This document shows, piece after piece, positions 56,543-64,000 of a stretch of DNA of 64,000 bases; within the stretch, counting starts at the first letter, position 1; each line of letters opens with the position of its first letter. The notes under the pieces are model-generated. The model was not told the origin of the DNA, did no database searches, and worked only from the letters and a program-made list of their open reading frames with translations. The position numbers and the translations under genes are program-made. The stretch lies in the NCBI GenBank assembly GCA_002763895.1, contig NSLH01000001.1, forward strand, positions 1 to 64,000, given 5' to 3'. This DNA comes from [Chlorobium] sp. 445 (lineage in GTDB: Bacteria; Bacteroidota; Chlorobiia; Chlorobiales; Thermochlorobacteraceae).

Positions 56543-57055
56543 TCACTTGAAGAGTTTGGCAAGAAAACCAAAAAACCAGCGTTCATCGGCTTTGACGACT
56601 TTTTCAAGCACAGCATCAATATGCCTTGCAAAGTATTCCACATCTTTAACAACGCTCTGAAAATTCTGGTAATCTTCGCTGCGCTCTGGACTAACATGTT
56701 TCAACTCCGAAATGGCTCTAAGCAAGGGTTCAAGCTCGCGTTTGCGCCGCTCGCGTGCAATCATTTTGGTAACCTCAAAGATATTTTTCTCTGCGACAAA
56801 AAACTCCTTGCGTTCACCGGGCTTGTGTTCACGCTGGACAAGTCCCCAGTCGATAAGCTCTCGCAAAGTCATGTTGACGTTGCCGCGTGAGATGCCAAGC
56901 GTTTGCATGATATCATCGGCGCTCAGCGGTTCTACAGAGATCAGCAGCAGGGCGTGAATTTGCGCCATTGTGCGACTGATGCCCCAGTTTGAGCCCAGTG
57001 TTCCCCACGCCTGAATGAACTTTGCTTTTGCCTCGCTTAGCGTTAGCTTTTCCAC
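56543..57055 (-). CDS. GbsR/MarR-family transcriptional regulator
   Basis: 170 residues. The winged helix carries LLISVEPLSADDIMQTLGISRGNVNMTLRELIDWGLVQREHKPGERKEFFVAEK (approximately 34-88; key helix-turn-helix residues SADDIMQTLGISRGNVNMTL). A helical dimerisation domain follows. In GbsR these proteins repress uptake or synthesis of choline and betaine, but members control many stress and membrane genes. A near-perfect inverted repeat lies 12-45 bases upstream of its start, which suggests autoregulation. Divergent from the T9SS-sorted protein gene at 57216, which it may also control. Confidence 0.85.
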   Translation of the reverse strand: MEKLTLSEAKAKFIQAWGTLGSNWGISRTMAQIHALLLISVEPLSADDIMQTLGISRGNVNMTLRELIDWGLVQREHKPGERKEFFVAEKNIFEVTKMIARERRKRELEPLLRAISELKHVSPERSEDYQNFQSVVKDVEYFARHIDAVLEKVVKADERWFFGFLAKLFK

Positions 57056-57074
57056 AGTTGAAATTTAACTTTCA

Positions 57075-57100
57075 AAACTTTCAAAAAAAATTGAAAGTTT
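57075..57100. promoter_or_regulatory. Inverted-repeat operator upstream of the GbsR-type regulator
   Basis: AAACTTTCAA (57075-57084) and TTGAAAGTTT (57091-57100) are exact inverted repeats separated by six A. A third half-site, AACTTTCAA, lies at 57067-57075. The site is just upstream of the regulator start (57055) in a 160-base divergent intergenic region, which is the expected place for autorepression. Binding is inference. Confidence 0.6.
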
Positions 57101-57215
57101 CTTTTGTAAAAAAATTTATCTGCCTCTCCCATTGGCTTCAGAATTAATGATGGCTTAACCTTCACAAAACTATCTTTGAGCGTCTTGCCGTATTGTCCCA
57201 TAAACGCATCATCTT

Positions 57216-59189
57216 ATGAAACACGTTTTCAAATCTTCACTTTTTGTTGCAAGCGCATTGATGATGTTGCTTGTACAGCATGCAGCAGCGCAACTTTCGC
57301 CCACAGTGCTCGGTTCTTGGGGCACGGGACTCTATCGTAGTTCTGATCCACGTTCTGCTGAAATTCTGGCTTATGATGCCCCATCACGTCGCTTGTTTGT
57401 GGTCAATAGTGTCAGCAATAATGTGCTTATTTTGGATTTCAGTAATCCAGCATTGCCACGCTTGATTGACTCCGTTCGTTTTACAACAGGTTCGCCCAAC
57501 AGCATTGATATTCGTAATGGAGTTTTGGCTGTGGCTGTGGATTCCACGAATCGTCAGGCGCCGGGCAGAGTCTTTTTCTATCGTGCCGCAACAGCAGGTG
57601 CAACTGCAACAGCGTTAGCATCAGTGCAAGTAGGGGCACTGCCCGATATGCTCACCTTTACCGCCGATGGTCGGTTTGTGTTAGTTGCCAATGAAGGTGA
57701 ACCCAACAACTACAATGCCGGCAACATCGATCCTGAGGGCTCTGTGAGCATCATTGAAATTCCAAGTGCGGGGGCGCAAGCTATTACGCAAGCAAACGTG
57801 CGTACTGTAGATTTCCGATCACTCAACGGACAAGAAACGGCACTGCGCGCTCGTGGCGTACGCATCTTTGGACCACGTGCGACCGTTGCGCAAGACTTAG
57901 AGCCTGAATACATCACCGTGCAAGGTGACACGGCTTATGTGGTCTGCCAAGAAAATAATGCTATCGCACTGGTGCGCATCAGCACAGCGTCGCTTATTGG
58001 TATTCGTGGTTTAGGCTTGAAGAACCATAACTTAGCAGGCTTTGGTCTCGACCCTAGCGACCGTGATGGCGCAGGCGGTACAGGTGCAATCAACATCGCA
58101 CCGCGTCCTGTGTTCGGCATCTATCAACCTGATGGTATTGCATCCTATGTGGTCGGTGGACAAACCTTTGTTGTAACGGCAAATGAAGGTGATGCGCGCG
58201 ATGGATACGCAGGTACAAATGAACCAGAGATACGTGGCGGTGCGGCAAGTGTCCGTTTAGACCCTGCAGTGTTTGGTGACACCTCACGCACGACAGGCAT
58301 TCGCCGTGATTCACTGTTAGGGCGATTGCAGATTTCTATTGCTTTGCCTGACACTACGCCAGCAGGACTCTACCGCAGCCTGCAATGCTTTGGTGGACGC
58401 TCATTTTCTATCTTCCGCGTCGAGCGTGATTCACTGGTGCGCGTCTATGACAGCGGCGATGACTTTGAGCGCATCACCGCAGCGCGTTTCCCAGCGAACT
58501 TCAATGCTACAAACACCAGCAATGCACTCGACAACCGTAGTGATGACAAAGGACCAGAGCCTGAAGATGTCAAAATTGCACGCATTGGCGATAGCACCTA
58601 TGCGTTCATTGGCTTGGAGCGTATCGGCGGTGTGATGATTTACAACATTACATCACCAACAGCGCCGCGCTTTGTTGCCTACATCAATAATCGCAATTTC
58701 AGTGTAACGCCGGGGGCAAGCACAGTGCTCTCGGGTGCAGTCGCAGGTCCAGTAGCAGCTGATCGTGTCGGTGATTTGGGCGCAGAAGGCTTGCTCATCA
58801 TTCCGGGCAATCTTAGTCCAAACAGCCGGCCGCTGCTCGTGGTCGCAAATGAAGTGAGCGGTACAGTAACAACCATTCAACTAAGTGCAACAGCATCGGT
58901 GGAACAGCTTGCAGAGGTGATGCCGAAAGGTTTCGCGCTGGAACAAAACTATCCCAATCCTTTCAACCCAACGACAACGATTAGGTATTCCTTGCCACAA
59001 GCGGCACAAGTGAGTTTGAAAGTCTATGACATTCTCGGTCGAGAAGTAGCCCAGCTGGTAAATATGCGTCAAGCTGCAGGGGTCTATGTTGCGCAGTTTA
59101 ATGCTGCAAATTTACCCAGTGGAATGTATTTCTACCGCTTAGAAGCAGGTTCATACAGAGAGACGCGAAAGATGATGCTCGTGAAGTAG
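57216..59189 (+). CDS. Choice-of-anchor I family protein with type IX secretion sorting domain
   Basis: 657 residues. A signal peptide (SSLFVASALMMLLVQHAAAQ) leads into a seven-bladed-type propeller typical of the choice-of-anchor I family (LAYDAPSRRLFVVNSVSNNV, PDMLTFTADGRFVLVANEGEP, VVTANEGDARD). The C-terminus is a classic T9SS type A sorting domain: LEQNYPNPFNPTTTIRYSLP, VSLKVYDILGREVAQLVN and a closing YRLEAGSYRETRKMMLVK. The protein should cross the outer membrane through the type IX system and be displayed at, or released from, the surface. No catalytic site is evident. This protein is the strongest taxonomic signal in the window. Confidence 0.93.
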   Translation: MKHVFKSSLFVASALMMLLVQHAAAQLSPTVLGSWGTGLYRSSDPRSAEILAYDAPSRRLFVVNSVSNNVLILDFSNPALPRLIDSVRFTTGSPNSIDIRNGVLAVAVDSTNRQAPGRVFFYRAATAGATATALASVQVGALPDMLTFTADGRFVLVANEGEPNNYNAGNIDPEGSVSIIEIPSAGAQAITQANVRTVDFRSLNGQETALRARGVRIFGPRATVAQDLEPEYITVQGDTAYVVCQENNAIALVRISTASLIGIRGLGLKNHNLAGFGLDPSDRDGAGGTGAINIAPRPVFGIYQPDGIASYVVGGQTFVVTANEGDARDGYAGTNEPEIRGGAASVRLDPAVFGDTSRTTGIRRDSLLGRLQISIALPDTTPAGLYRSLQCFGGRSFSIFRVERDSLVRVYDSGDDFERITAARFPANFNATNTSNALDNRSDDKGPEPEDVKIARIGDSTYAFIGLERIGGVMIYNITSPTAPRFVAYINNRNFSVTPGASTVLSGAVAGPVAADRVGDLGAEGLLIIPGNLSPNSRPLLVVANEVSGTVTTIQLSATASVEQLAEVMPKGFALEQNYPNPFNPTTTIRYSLPQAAQVSLKVYDILGREVAQLVNMRQAAGVYVAQFNAANLPSGMYFYRLEAGSYRETRKMMLVK

Positions 59190-59220
59190 CTCAAAATGCG
59201 CAGAATGCCCTGTTTGTTTG

Positions 59221-59934
59221 TCATTTGCGATAAGCATCGTATTGCTGTTTGAGCTCGCTGGCATTGGCGCCGAAGATGTAGCGCGCAACAAGGTAGGCAT
59301 TGAAGAGTTGCTGCGAAAAAAATCCATTTTTCTTGAATCGACGTGCAGAGGTAGTAAGCGAAGCGGTTTTGATAAGCGTAGGTTCGGCAAGTGTGCGTGC
59401 GCGAAAGAGAAACTCGAGGTCTTCCATCAACTCTTGCTCTGGAAATTTGCCTAATGCCTCAAAAAAAGTCCGACGCGCAAAAATGCCAGAGTCGCCGTAG
59501 TGTGTCAGAATTGAGTTGATGCGTGTAGCAGCGCTGTAGAGTCGTGCAAGTGGATGCGCATCGTCGAAGTCCATTGCAAAGTAGCCATACTGAACACTTG
59601 GATTTTGCAGTGCGCGTGCAAGTTCAGCCAAAGCATTTTGAGACAGCACAGTATCGGCGTGAAGAAAAAGCAAAGCCTCACCCGTAGCAAAATTCGCCCC
59701 GCAATTGAGTTGAAAGGCTCTACCTGTGATGCTGCGGAATATACGCACAGGCAAAGTGTCGTTGGTGTCAAAAAATCTGGTGATCACTTCAACTGTCGCA
59801 TCACAGCTGCCCCCATCGACAATAAGCAATTCGAAGGAGACGTCGCTCGGCAAGTCTTGCGCTGCAAGGCTTTGTAAGGTCTTGGCAATGAAGCGCTCTT
59901 CGTTCAGTGTGGGAATAACAACAGAGAGTTTCAC
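59221..59934 (-). CDS. Glycosyltransferase family 2 (TIGR04283-like)
   Basis: 237 residues. The GT-A fold starts LSVVIPTLNEERFIAKTLQSL; the acidic nucleotide-sugar motif is in ALLFLHADTVLS; YGDSGIFARRTFFEALG and ELMEDLEFLFRARTLAEP carry the acceptor and catalytic region. Length and ending fit the TIGR04283 group, often next to genes for surface carbohydrates. Here it ends 32 bases from the choice-of-anchor gene (convergent) and starts 14 bases from the BamA-like gene on the same strand. Confidence 0.88.
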   Translation of the reverse strand: MKLSVVIPTLNEERFIAKTLQSLAAQDLPSDVSFELLIVDGGSCDATVEVITRFFDTNDTLPVRIFRSITGRAFQLNCGANFATGEALLFLHADTVLSQNALAELARALQNPSVQYGYFAMDFDDAHPLARLYSAATRINSILTHYGDSGIFARRTFFEALGKFPEQELMEDLEFLFRARTLAEPTLIKTASLTTSARRFKKNGFFSQQLFNAYLVARYIFGANASELKQQYDAYRK

Positions 59935-59948
59935 AGTCGATGCGCAAA

Positions 59949-61507
59949 TTAGAATGAAACGATGTTTTCGAAGATAATGTCAAGCAAGCCACGATTGTTC
60001 CACGCAAAATCCACGCGAGCTGCTAAACGATATCCACCCACCAGTACAAGTCCAGCACCATAGCCATACTGTGTGTTTTTCCAGTCAAATGTCGTTGGAC
60101 GGTTGCCGAAAAAAGAGGTATGTGAGTTATACCAGATATTGCCTGCATCAAAGAAGAGTGTAGCGTAAAGCGCCCACTGCATTACTTTGAACTGCTCAAT
60201 AGGTATAAAGTCAAAGCGCAGCGTACTAAGTGGCACAATAGGGTAGCGCAGTTCTGCTGTATTGAGTTGCAAATTGTCACCTTCAAAGATATCGCGTGTA
60301 TAGCCACGTACTACGACGCGAGTGTAGCCAAAGAAAAGCCGTTCATGATTTGGTACGGGAGTATTGAGCGAAATTGCAGTGTAGTTGCGCAGTGCAAGTG
60401 ACAGTTCGCCAAGGATTTTTCATAGAAGCGAATGTCAAAAATGCCACGCGTGATATTGATTTTATCTGTCCATGTCGGTAAGCCCATCTGGTACAGATTT
60501 AGCGAGAGAAACCAGCCTTTGGTTGGACATTGGTTCAAGTCGACTTGCGAGTAGATATAGTTGAGATGCAGCCAAGGATAGTAGTCGCGTCCATCAGCAG
60601 CGACGGTGGCGCTTGGATAAGCGGCTTTGATATCTTCAAACACAGAGACACGATTAAACCCAAAGTTAATATTCAGAAAGGCAAATGGTGAAAGCCGCTG
60701 ACTAATTGCGCCTGAGATAATAAAAGTTTTTTGGATGTAACGAGGAATGACATCGGTCTTGGTGTCGTAAGCGAGATTGTTGAGGTCTCGCCAGGTAAGG
60801 GCAAAGCCTGCGCCGGTGCGTGAGGTGCCCAGCAAATACGGTGTGTAATACGACAGGCGAATGTAGGGATCGAAGCCAACGCCGAAGGCAAATGAGAACG
60901 GATCACTCAGACCCGTCAGATTTTGGTGCGTGGTAATCACGCCGATGTTAAGGTTAGCGATAGTTGGGTTGCGTATCCAGTTTGCTAAACTCATCCCGCG
61001 CAAATCGAAACGTGGCTGTGGGAAAAGATACCAGCGCTCATGAACTGAAATCAAGACAACGGTTAAAGGGGCTTGACGTGCATGAGCTTCTTCATAGCAC
61101 TGCTGTGAGAATGCCGCAAAAAGTGAATCTTGTTCATCATTGATACTAATAGGCTCTGGCAACTGATCGGGCATAAATCGCTTGGCGGAGACAAAGACGA
61201 CATTAAAAAGCTGCAGGTTGTAAATAAGCTGTTGTGCCGTCTGCAGGTCTTGCATCCTGAGTGTATCGCCTTCAGCAAATGGCAGTTCTTGACGCATCAC
61301 AAACGGCTTCGTGGTGTAATTGCCTGTAATGATAATTTTATCGACAATAGTGCCACAAGCCTCCTCAGTTTCTTTAAGCGAAAACGCAAAACCATAGCGA
61401 CGGTCAGGCTTATCTTCGTCAAGCGCCATCGCATACACTGGTAGCATAGACAAGCTAAGCGTCAGCAGTATCAATTTGATGTCAGGCACAAATCTTGGAG
61501 TCTTCAT
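59949..61507 (-). CDS. BamA/TamA-like outer-membrane protein with POTRA domain, frameshifted
   Basis: Restored length about 519 residues. A signal peptide (IKLILLTLSLSMLPVYAMA) is followed by at least one POTRA domain (DKIIITGNYTTKPFVMRQEL, LQTAQQLIYNLQLFNVVFVS) and then a 16-stranded-type barrel whose final strand ends VDFAWNNRGLLDIIFENIVSF. The first frame ends in an odd LATLAS tail. One extra base at the T5 run 60416-60420 gives YEKILGELSLALRNYTAISL and continues to 59949. BamA/TamA proteins insert barrel proteins into the outer membrane. With few POTRA domains this is likely an accessory Omp85 protein rather than BamA itself. Confidence 0.85.
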
Positions 61508-61543
61508 GGAATAGAAGCGTATGACTGCAAGTCCTCTAAGAGA

Positions 61544-61948
61544 TTAAGCTAAATAAAGTCTGTGGTCAACCGCAATGCAATGATTTTGAACAACAATCAA
61601 GCCAGCAGCTTCAGCTTTTTGGCGTGCAGCTTCGTTAGTGATGCCCAGTTGCATCCAGATAACTTTTGCACCAATTGCAATTGCCTCATCAACAATAGGC
61701 TGTACACTGTCAGGTTTGCGAAAAATATTGACAATCTCAATTGTGTGTTGTATCTCGCTTGGCAAATCTAAGAGGCTCGGGTAACACGGTTGGTTGAACA
61801 CTTTTGTCAAATTTGGATTGATAGGCACCACGCGGTAGCCGTGCGCAAGCATATAGCGCGAAACGGAATAACTGGGCCTATCAGGCTTGTCAGACTGCCC
61901 AACTACAGCAAGGGTCTTATATGCCTTGAGAATTTCCGGGATTGTCAT
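61544..61948 (-). CDS. CoA-binding domain protein (YccU-like)
   Basis: 134 residues. The Rossmann fold begins LKAYKTLAVVGQSDKPDRPSYSVSRYMLAHGYRVVPINPN, quoted in part; the glycine loop VVGxSxxPxRPS is the family mark. IVNIFRKPDSVQPIVDEAIAIGAKVIWMQLG and the Cys in NHCIAVDH follow. The fold binds CoA in succinyl-CoA synthetase relatives; the role of the free-standing protein is unknown. Divergent from the lipM-like gene (41 bases between starts). Confidence 0.92.
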   Translation of the reverse strand: MTIPEILKAYKTLAVVGQSDKPDRPSYSVSRYMLAHGYRVVPINPNLTKVFNQPCYPSLLDLPSEIQHTIEIVNIFRKPDSVQPIVDEAIAIGAKVIWMQLGITNEAARQKAEAAGLIVVQNHCIAVDHRLYLA

Positions 61949-61989
61949 CTCTTGGAGAGCAAATTTAGGTATTTCAAAACAACTCTAAA

Positions 61990-62805
61990 ATGTACGAGAA
62001 AATTTTCTTGATTGATTCAGGTGCAAAGCGCGGACACTTCCAGATGTGGCTGGATGAGACACTGGCGATAAACTTCGACAGCCTTACGCATACTTTTGGG
62101 GAAAACGTGGCACTGCTGCGTTTCTATGCATGGCAGCCGTTTTGCATCTCACTTGGCTATCACCAAAAGGAAGAGATGTTTGACCGCGCACGACTGGCAC
62201 AAGATGGTATTGAACTTGTGCGCCGACCTACAGGTGGCAGGGCAGTTTTTCATGCTGAAGAACTGACTTATGCGATAGTCGCCAATACAGAAGCATCTAA
62301 TGCAACATGCTATGCGCAGATTGCCCGAGCATTACAAGCGGGACTAGCGGTCTTAGGGATTGAAGCAAATTTTCAGCGTCAGCAACCTGACTTTCGCAAC
62401 CGATACACCCGTGCAGAAAGTCTGCCGTGTTTTACCGCATCGGCAAGAGATGAATTAGAAGTGCAGGGCAAAAAGATCATTGGTTCTGCGCAGCGGCGCT
62501 ATGGCAAGACACTGTTGCAGCATGGTTCAATCTTGCTTTCTCCAAAACACCGTGAGATGACACGCTATCTATCTACCACCGACGATGTCAAGGCGCGCAT
62601 TGCAAAAGATTTGGAAGAAAAAACCACATCAATCTCAGAAGTGATAGGCAAAACGATTCGCTATGATGAGGTGACACAAGCGTTTCGCAAGGGCTTTGAG
62701 CAAGCCTGGCAGCGTGTGCTTGAACCACTCTGCGAAACCGATTTGCTAGCTCTGCTGCCTGATTATAGCAGCACTGTAGCTTTAGACACCGCACCACATC
62801 AGTAG
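61990..62805 (+). CDS. lipM: Octanoyltransferase LipM-like / lipoate-protein ligase A family
   Basis: 271 residues, close to LipM (about 278). LVRRPTGGRAVFHAEELTYAI is the shared lipoyl-binding loop. SLPCFTASARDELEVQGKKI places a Cys where LipM has its catalytic Cys, and KIIGSAQRRYGKTLLQHGSI has the conserved Lys. No ATP-binding adenylate loop of LplA is obvious, so transfer of octanoyl from ACP to lipoyl domains is more likely than lipoate activation. The C-terminal 80 residues are less conserved. It converges with the GH3 gene; their stops overlap by 7 bases. Confidence 0.78.
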   Translation: MYEKIFLIDSGAKRGHFQMWLDETLAINFDSLTHTFGENVALLRFYAWQPFCISLGYHQKEEMFDRARLAQDGIELVRRPTGGRAVFHAEELTYAIVANTEASNATCYAQIARALQAGLAVLGIEANFQRQQPDFRNRYTRAESLPCFTASARDELEVQGKKIIGSAQRRYGKTLLQHGSILLSPKHREMTRYLSTTDDVKARIAKDLEEKTTSISEVIGKTIRYDEVTQAFRKGFEQAWQRVLEPLCETDLLALLPDYSSTVALDTAPHQ

Positions 62806-64000
62806 GAAAGTCCCTCACCAAACTTAAAGAGCGGTTCCGTTTTACCTTCCCCAACATTAATTGGGATTTGTTCCAAAGTGCGCGGGAAAGAGTGTGAGAG
62901 CTTTGCGGTAGGCTTAGCTTCACCAAAAAGCAGGTCCACAATACCGCGAATTTCTGTGCCCGGTAGCCACGCCACTAAGAACGCGCTGGACTTTGCAAGT
63001 GCTTCTCCTAAGACTAACGGTCTACCTGTTAGCAGCACGACGACAACGGGCACTTTTGCACTAGCAATGTTGCGAATAGGAATGAGGTCTTCTTCGCTGA
63101 TGACAGGATTCGGTGAATCGCCATCCGTTTCAGTGTAGGGCGTTTCACCAATGACGACAATGCCCACTGATGCGCCGGCAGCACCAGAACCATCTGGCGA
63201 GTAGCTCAACATAGTATTTTTCCCAATCGTCCGACGCAGCGCTTGATAGAAAGTCTCACCAAAGGCTATACTATCTGGTGTTTTGGTAAAGTCATTGAAA
63301 TCTACGGTCCAGCCACCGCATTGATTTGCTAAGCTGTTTGCACTTTTCCCAGCAAGGTGAATACGTGTAAGTGTATTAGGCAGAGGCAAAAGTTTGTCAT
63401 CGTTTTTGAGCAAGACGGCGGTCTTTTGAACAATACTCCGAGCTATGTTACGGTGTGTTTCGCTACCAACTTTCTCTAAGAGGTCTGCTCTGGCGTAGGG
63501 CTTCTCAAACAAGCCTAAGGCGAGTTTCGCACGTAGCACACGTCTGACTGCGTCATCAATGCGCTGAGGCGGAATTTTTTGCTGACGCACTAGCGTGCGT
63601 AAAATTGTCATGAACTCCTTGTAATTTGCAGGCAGCATGATAACATCAATCCCAGCGGTAACTGCTCTTTCAATGCAGTCAATTGTATCGCCAGCGATAT
63701 CATAGATTCCGCCCCAATCCGAGAGCACGATTCCCTCAAATTTCAACTCGTTCTTGAGCACAGATTGAATTAAGTATTTTTGACCATGGATTTTCTCTCC
63801 GTTGAAGCGGCTGTATGAGAGCATCACGGAGCCTACACCAGATTGCACAGCGGCAATGTAGGGCGGAAAGTGAATTGCACGCAGGGTTTTCCCATCAATT
63901 TCGATGTCGCCTTCGTTGATACCCTTGAGTGTTGCGCCATCGCCGACAAAATGCTTAGCACAGGCTAACACACCATCCTCACTAAGACGATCACCTTGAT
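62799..64000 (-). CDS. Glycoside hydrolase family 3, 5' end cut by window edge
   Basis: About 400 C-terminal residues are visible; the frame stays open to the right edge (QGDRLSEDGVLACAKHFVGD across 63925-64000), so the gene continues beyond it. The (alpha/beta)8 domain carries KHFVGDGAT (substrate contact) and the nucleophile Asp in FEGIVLSDWGGI. The second domain, with TAVLLKNDDKLLPL and VVVVLLTGRPLVLGEALAKS, holds the acid/base region. The layout fits exo-beta-glucosidases of the BglX/ExoI type rather than single-domain NagZ. A C-terminal fibronectin-type domain is absent here (end GEGLSY). Substrate and signal peptide cannot be judged. Confidence 0.88.
   Translation of the reverse strand, partial: QGDRLSEDGVLACAKHFVGDGATLKGINEGDIEIDGKTLRAIHFPPYIAAVQSGVGSVMLSYSRFNGEKIHGQKYLIQSVLKNELKFEGIVLSDWGGIYDIAGDTIDCIERAVTAGIDVIMLPANYKEFMTILRTLVRQQKIPPQRIDDAVRRVLRAKLALGLFEKPYARADLLEKVGSETHRNIARSIVQKTAVLLKNDDKLLPLPNTLTRIHLAGKSANSLANQCGGWTVDFNDFTKTPDSIAFGETFYQALRRTIGKNTMLSYSPDGSGAAGASVGIVVIGETPYTETDGDSPNPVISEEDLIPIRNIASAKVPVVVVLLTGRPLVLGEALAKSSAFLVAWLPGTEIRGIVDLLFGEAKPTAKLSHSFPRTLEQIPINVGEGKTEPLFKFGEGLSY

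Noticed and set aside
1-64000. CRISPR array, prophage, insertion sequence or attachment site
   Set aside because: No regularly spaced repeats, transposase, integrase or phage structural genes were found by reading both strands.

Overview
The window is a dense, ordinary-looking bacterial chromosome segment with about 55 protein genes, one tRNA and almost no intergenic space. It contains no phage, insertion sequence or CRISPR array. A Gram-negative member of the FCB group (Bacteroidota/Chlorobiota) is the best reading. The evidence is a C-terminal type IX secretion sorting domain (57216-59189), several outer-membrane beta-barrel proteins, a heptosyltransferase, a MarR/GbsR-type regulator, pyruvate:ferredoxin oxidoreductase and the MEP isoprenoid pathway gene dxs. 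A Chloroherpeton/Thermochlorobacter-like relative is plausible, but that is inference and no photosynthesis gene is in view.

Layout. 1-4018 is a minus-strand group: a methyltransferase cut by the window edge, an unknown protein, rlmB, a glutamine amidotransferase and a phosphohexomutase. 4141-5221 is lrgA-lrgB. 5335-12993 holds lysine 6-aminotransferase, a large pyruvate:ferredoxin oxidoreductase, and a small membrane cluster in which a NapH-like Fe-S protein sits among proteins built from one repeated 4-helix unit. 13199-28799 carries envelope and housekeeping genes (heptosyltransferase, pcm, MFS transporter, tRNA-Val, YbbR protein, acylphosphatase, ftsH, a beta-barrel, gpsA, a Gcr-family membrane protein, plsY). 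29022-33318 is a four-gene cassette: a DUF350 membrane protein, a glutathionylspermidine-synthase-like ATP-grasp ligase, a lipoprotein with a Gly/Arg/Ser-rich tail, and an acidic protein. 33334-42605 is a long minus-strand run (two crotonases, adenosine deaminase, a TPR histidine kinase, a beta-propeller, a LysM lytic transglycosylase, a sigma-54 activator, a SPOR protein). 42658-53058 includes ssb, an S9 peptidase, a transporter, an FAD-linked hydroxyacid dehydrogenase next to a small VOC protein, a bestrophin, mnmA, and a beta-barrel fused to a helix-hairpin-helix. 53280-64000 carries an isochorismatase-like hydrolase, a tyrosine phosphatase, dxs, a GbsR-type regulator with a clear operator, the T9SS-sorted protein, a glycosyltransferase, a BamA-like protein, a CoA-binding protein, a lipM-like gene and a truncated GH3 glycosidase.

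Ten conserved genes are each broken by exactly one base, mostly at mononucleotide runs. In every case restoring or removing one base rebuilds the full family-length protein. This looks like sequencing or assembly error rather than gene decay, so each pair of fragments is annotated here as one gene.

The best candidates for under-described biology are the DUF350/ATP-grasp/lipoprotein cassette (29022-33318), the repeated 4-helix plus Fe-S membrane cluster (10873-12993), and a compact DUF1338-like protein beside an FAD-linked dehydrogenase. With the lysine aminotransferase, the last pair could complete a lysine-to-2-oxoglutarate route.
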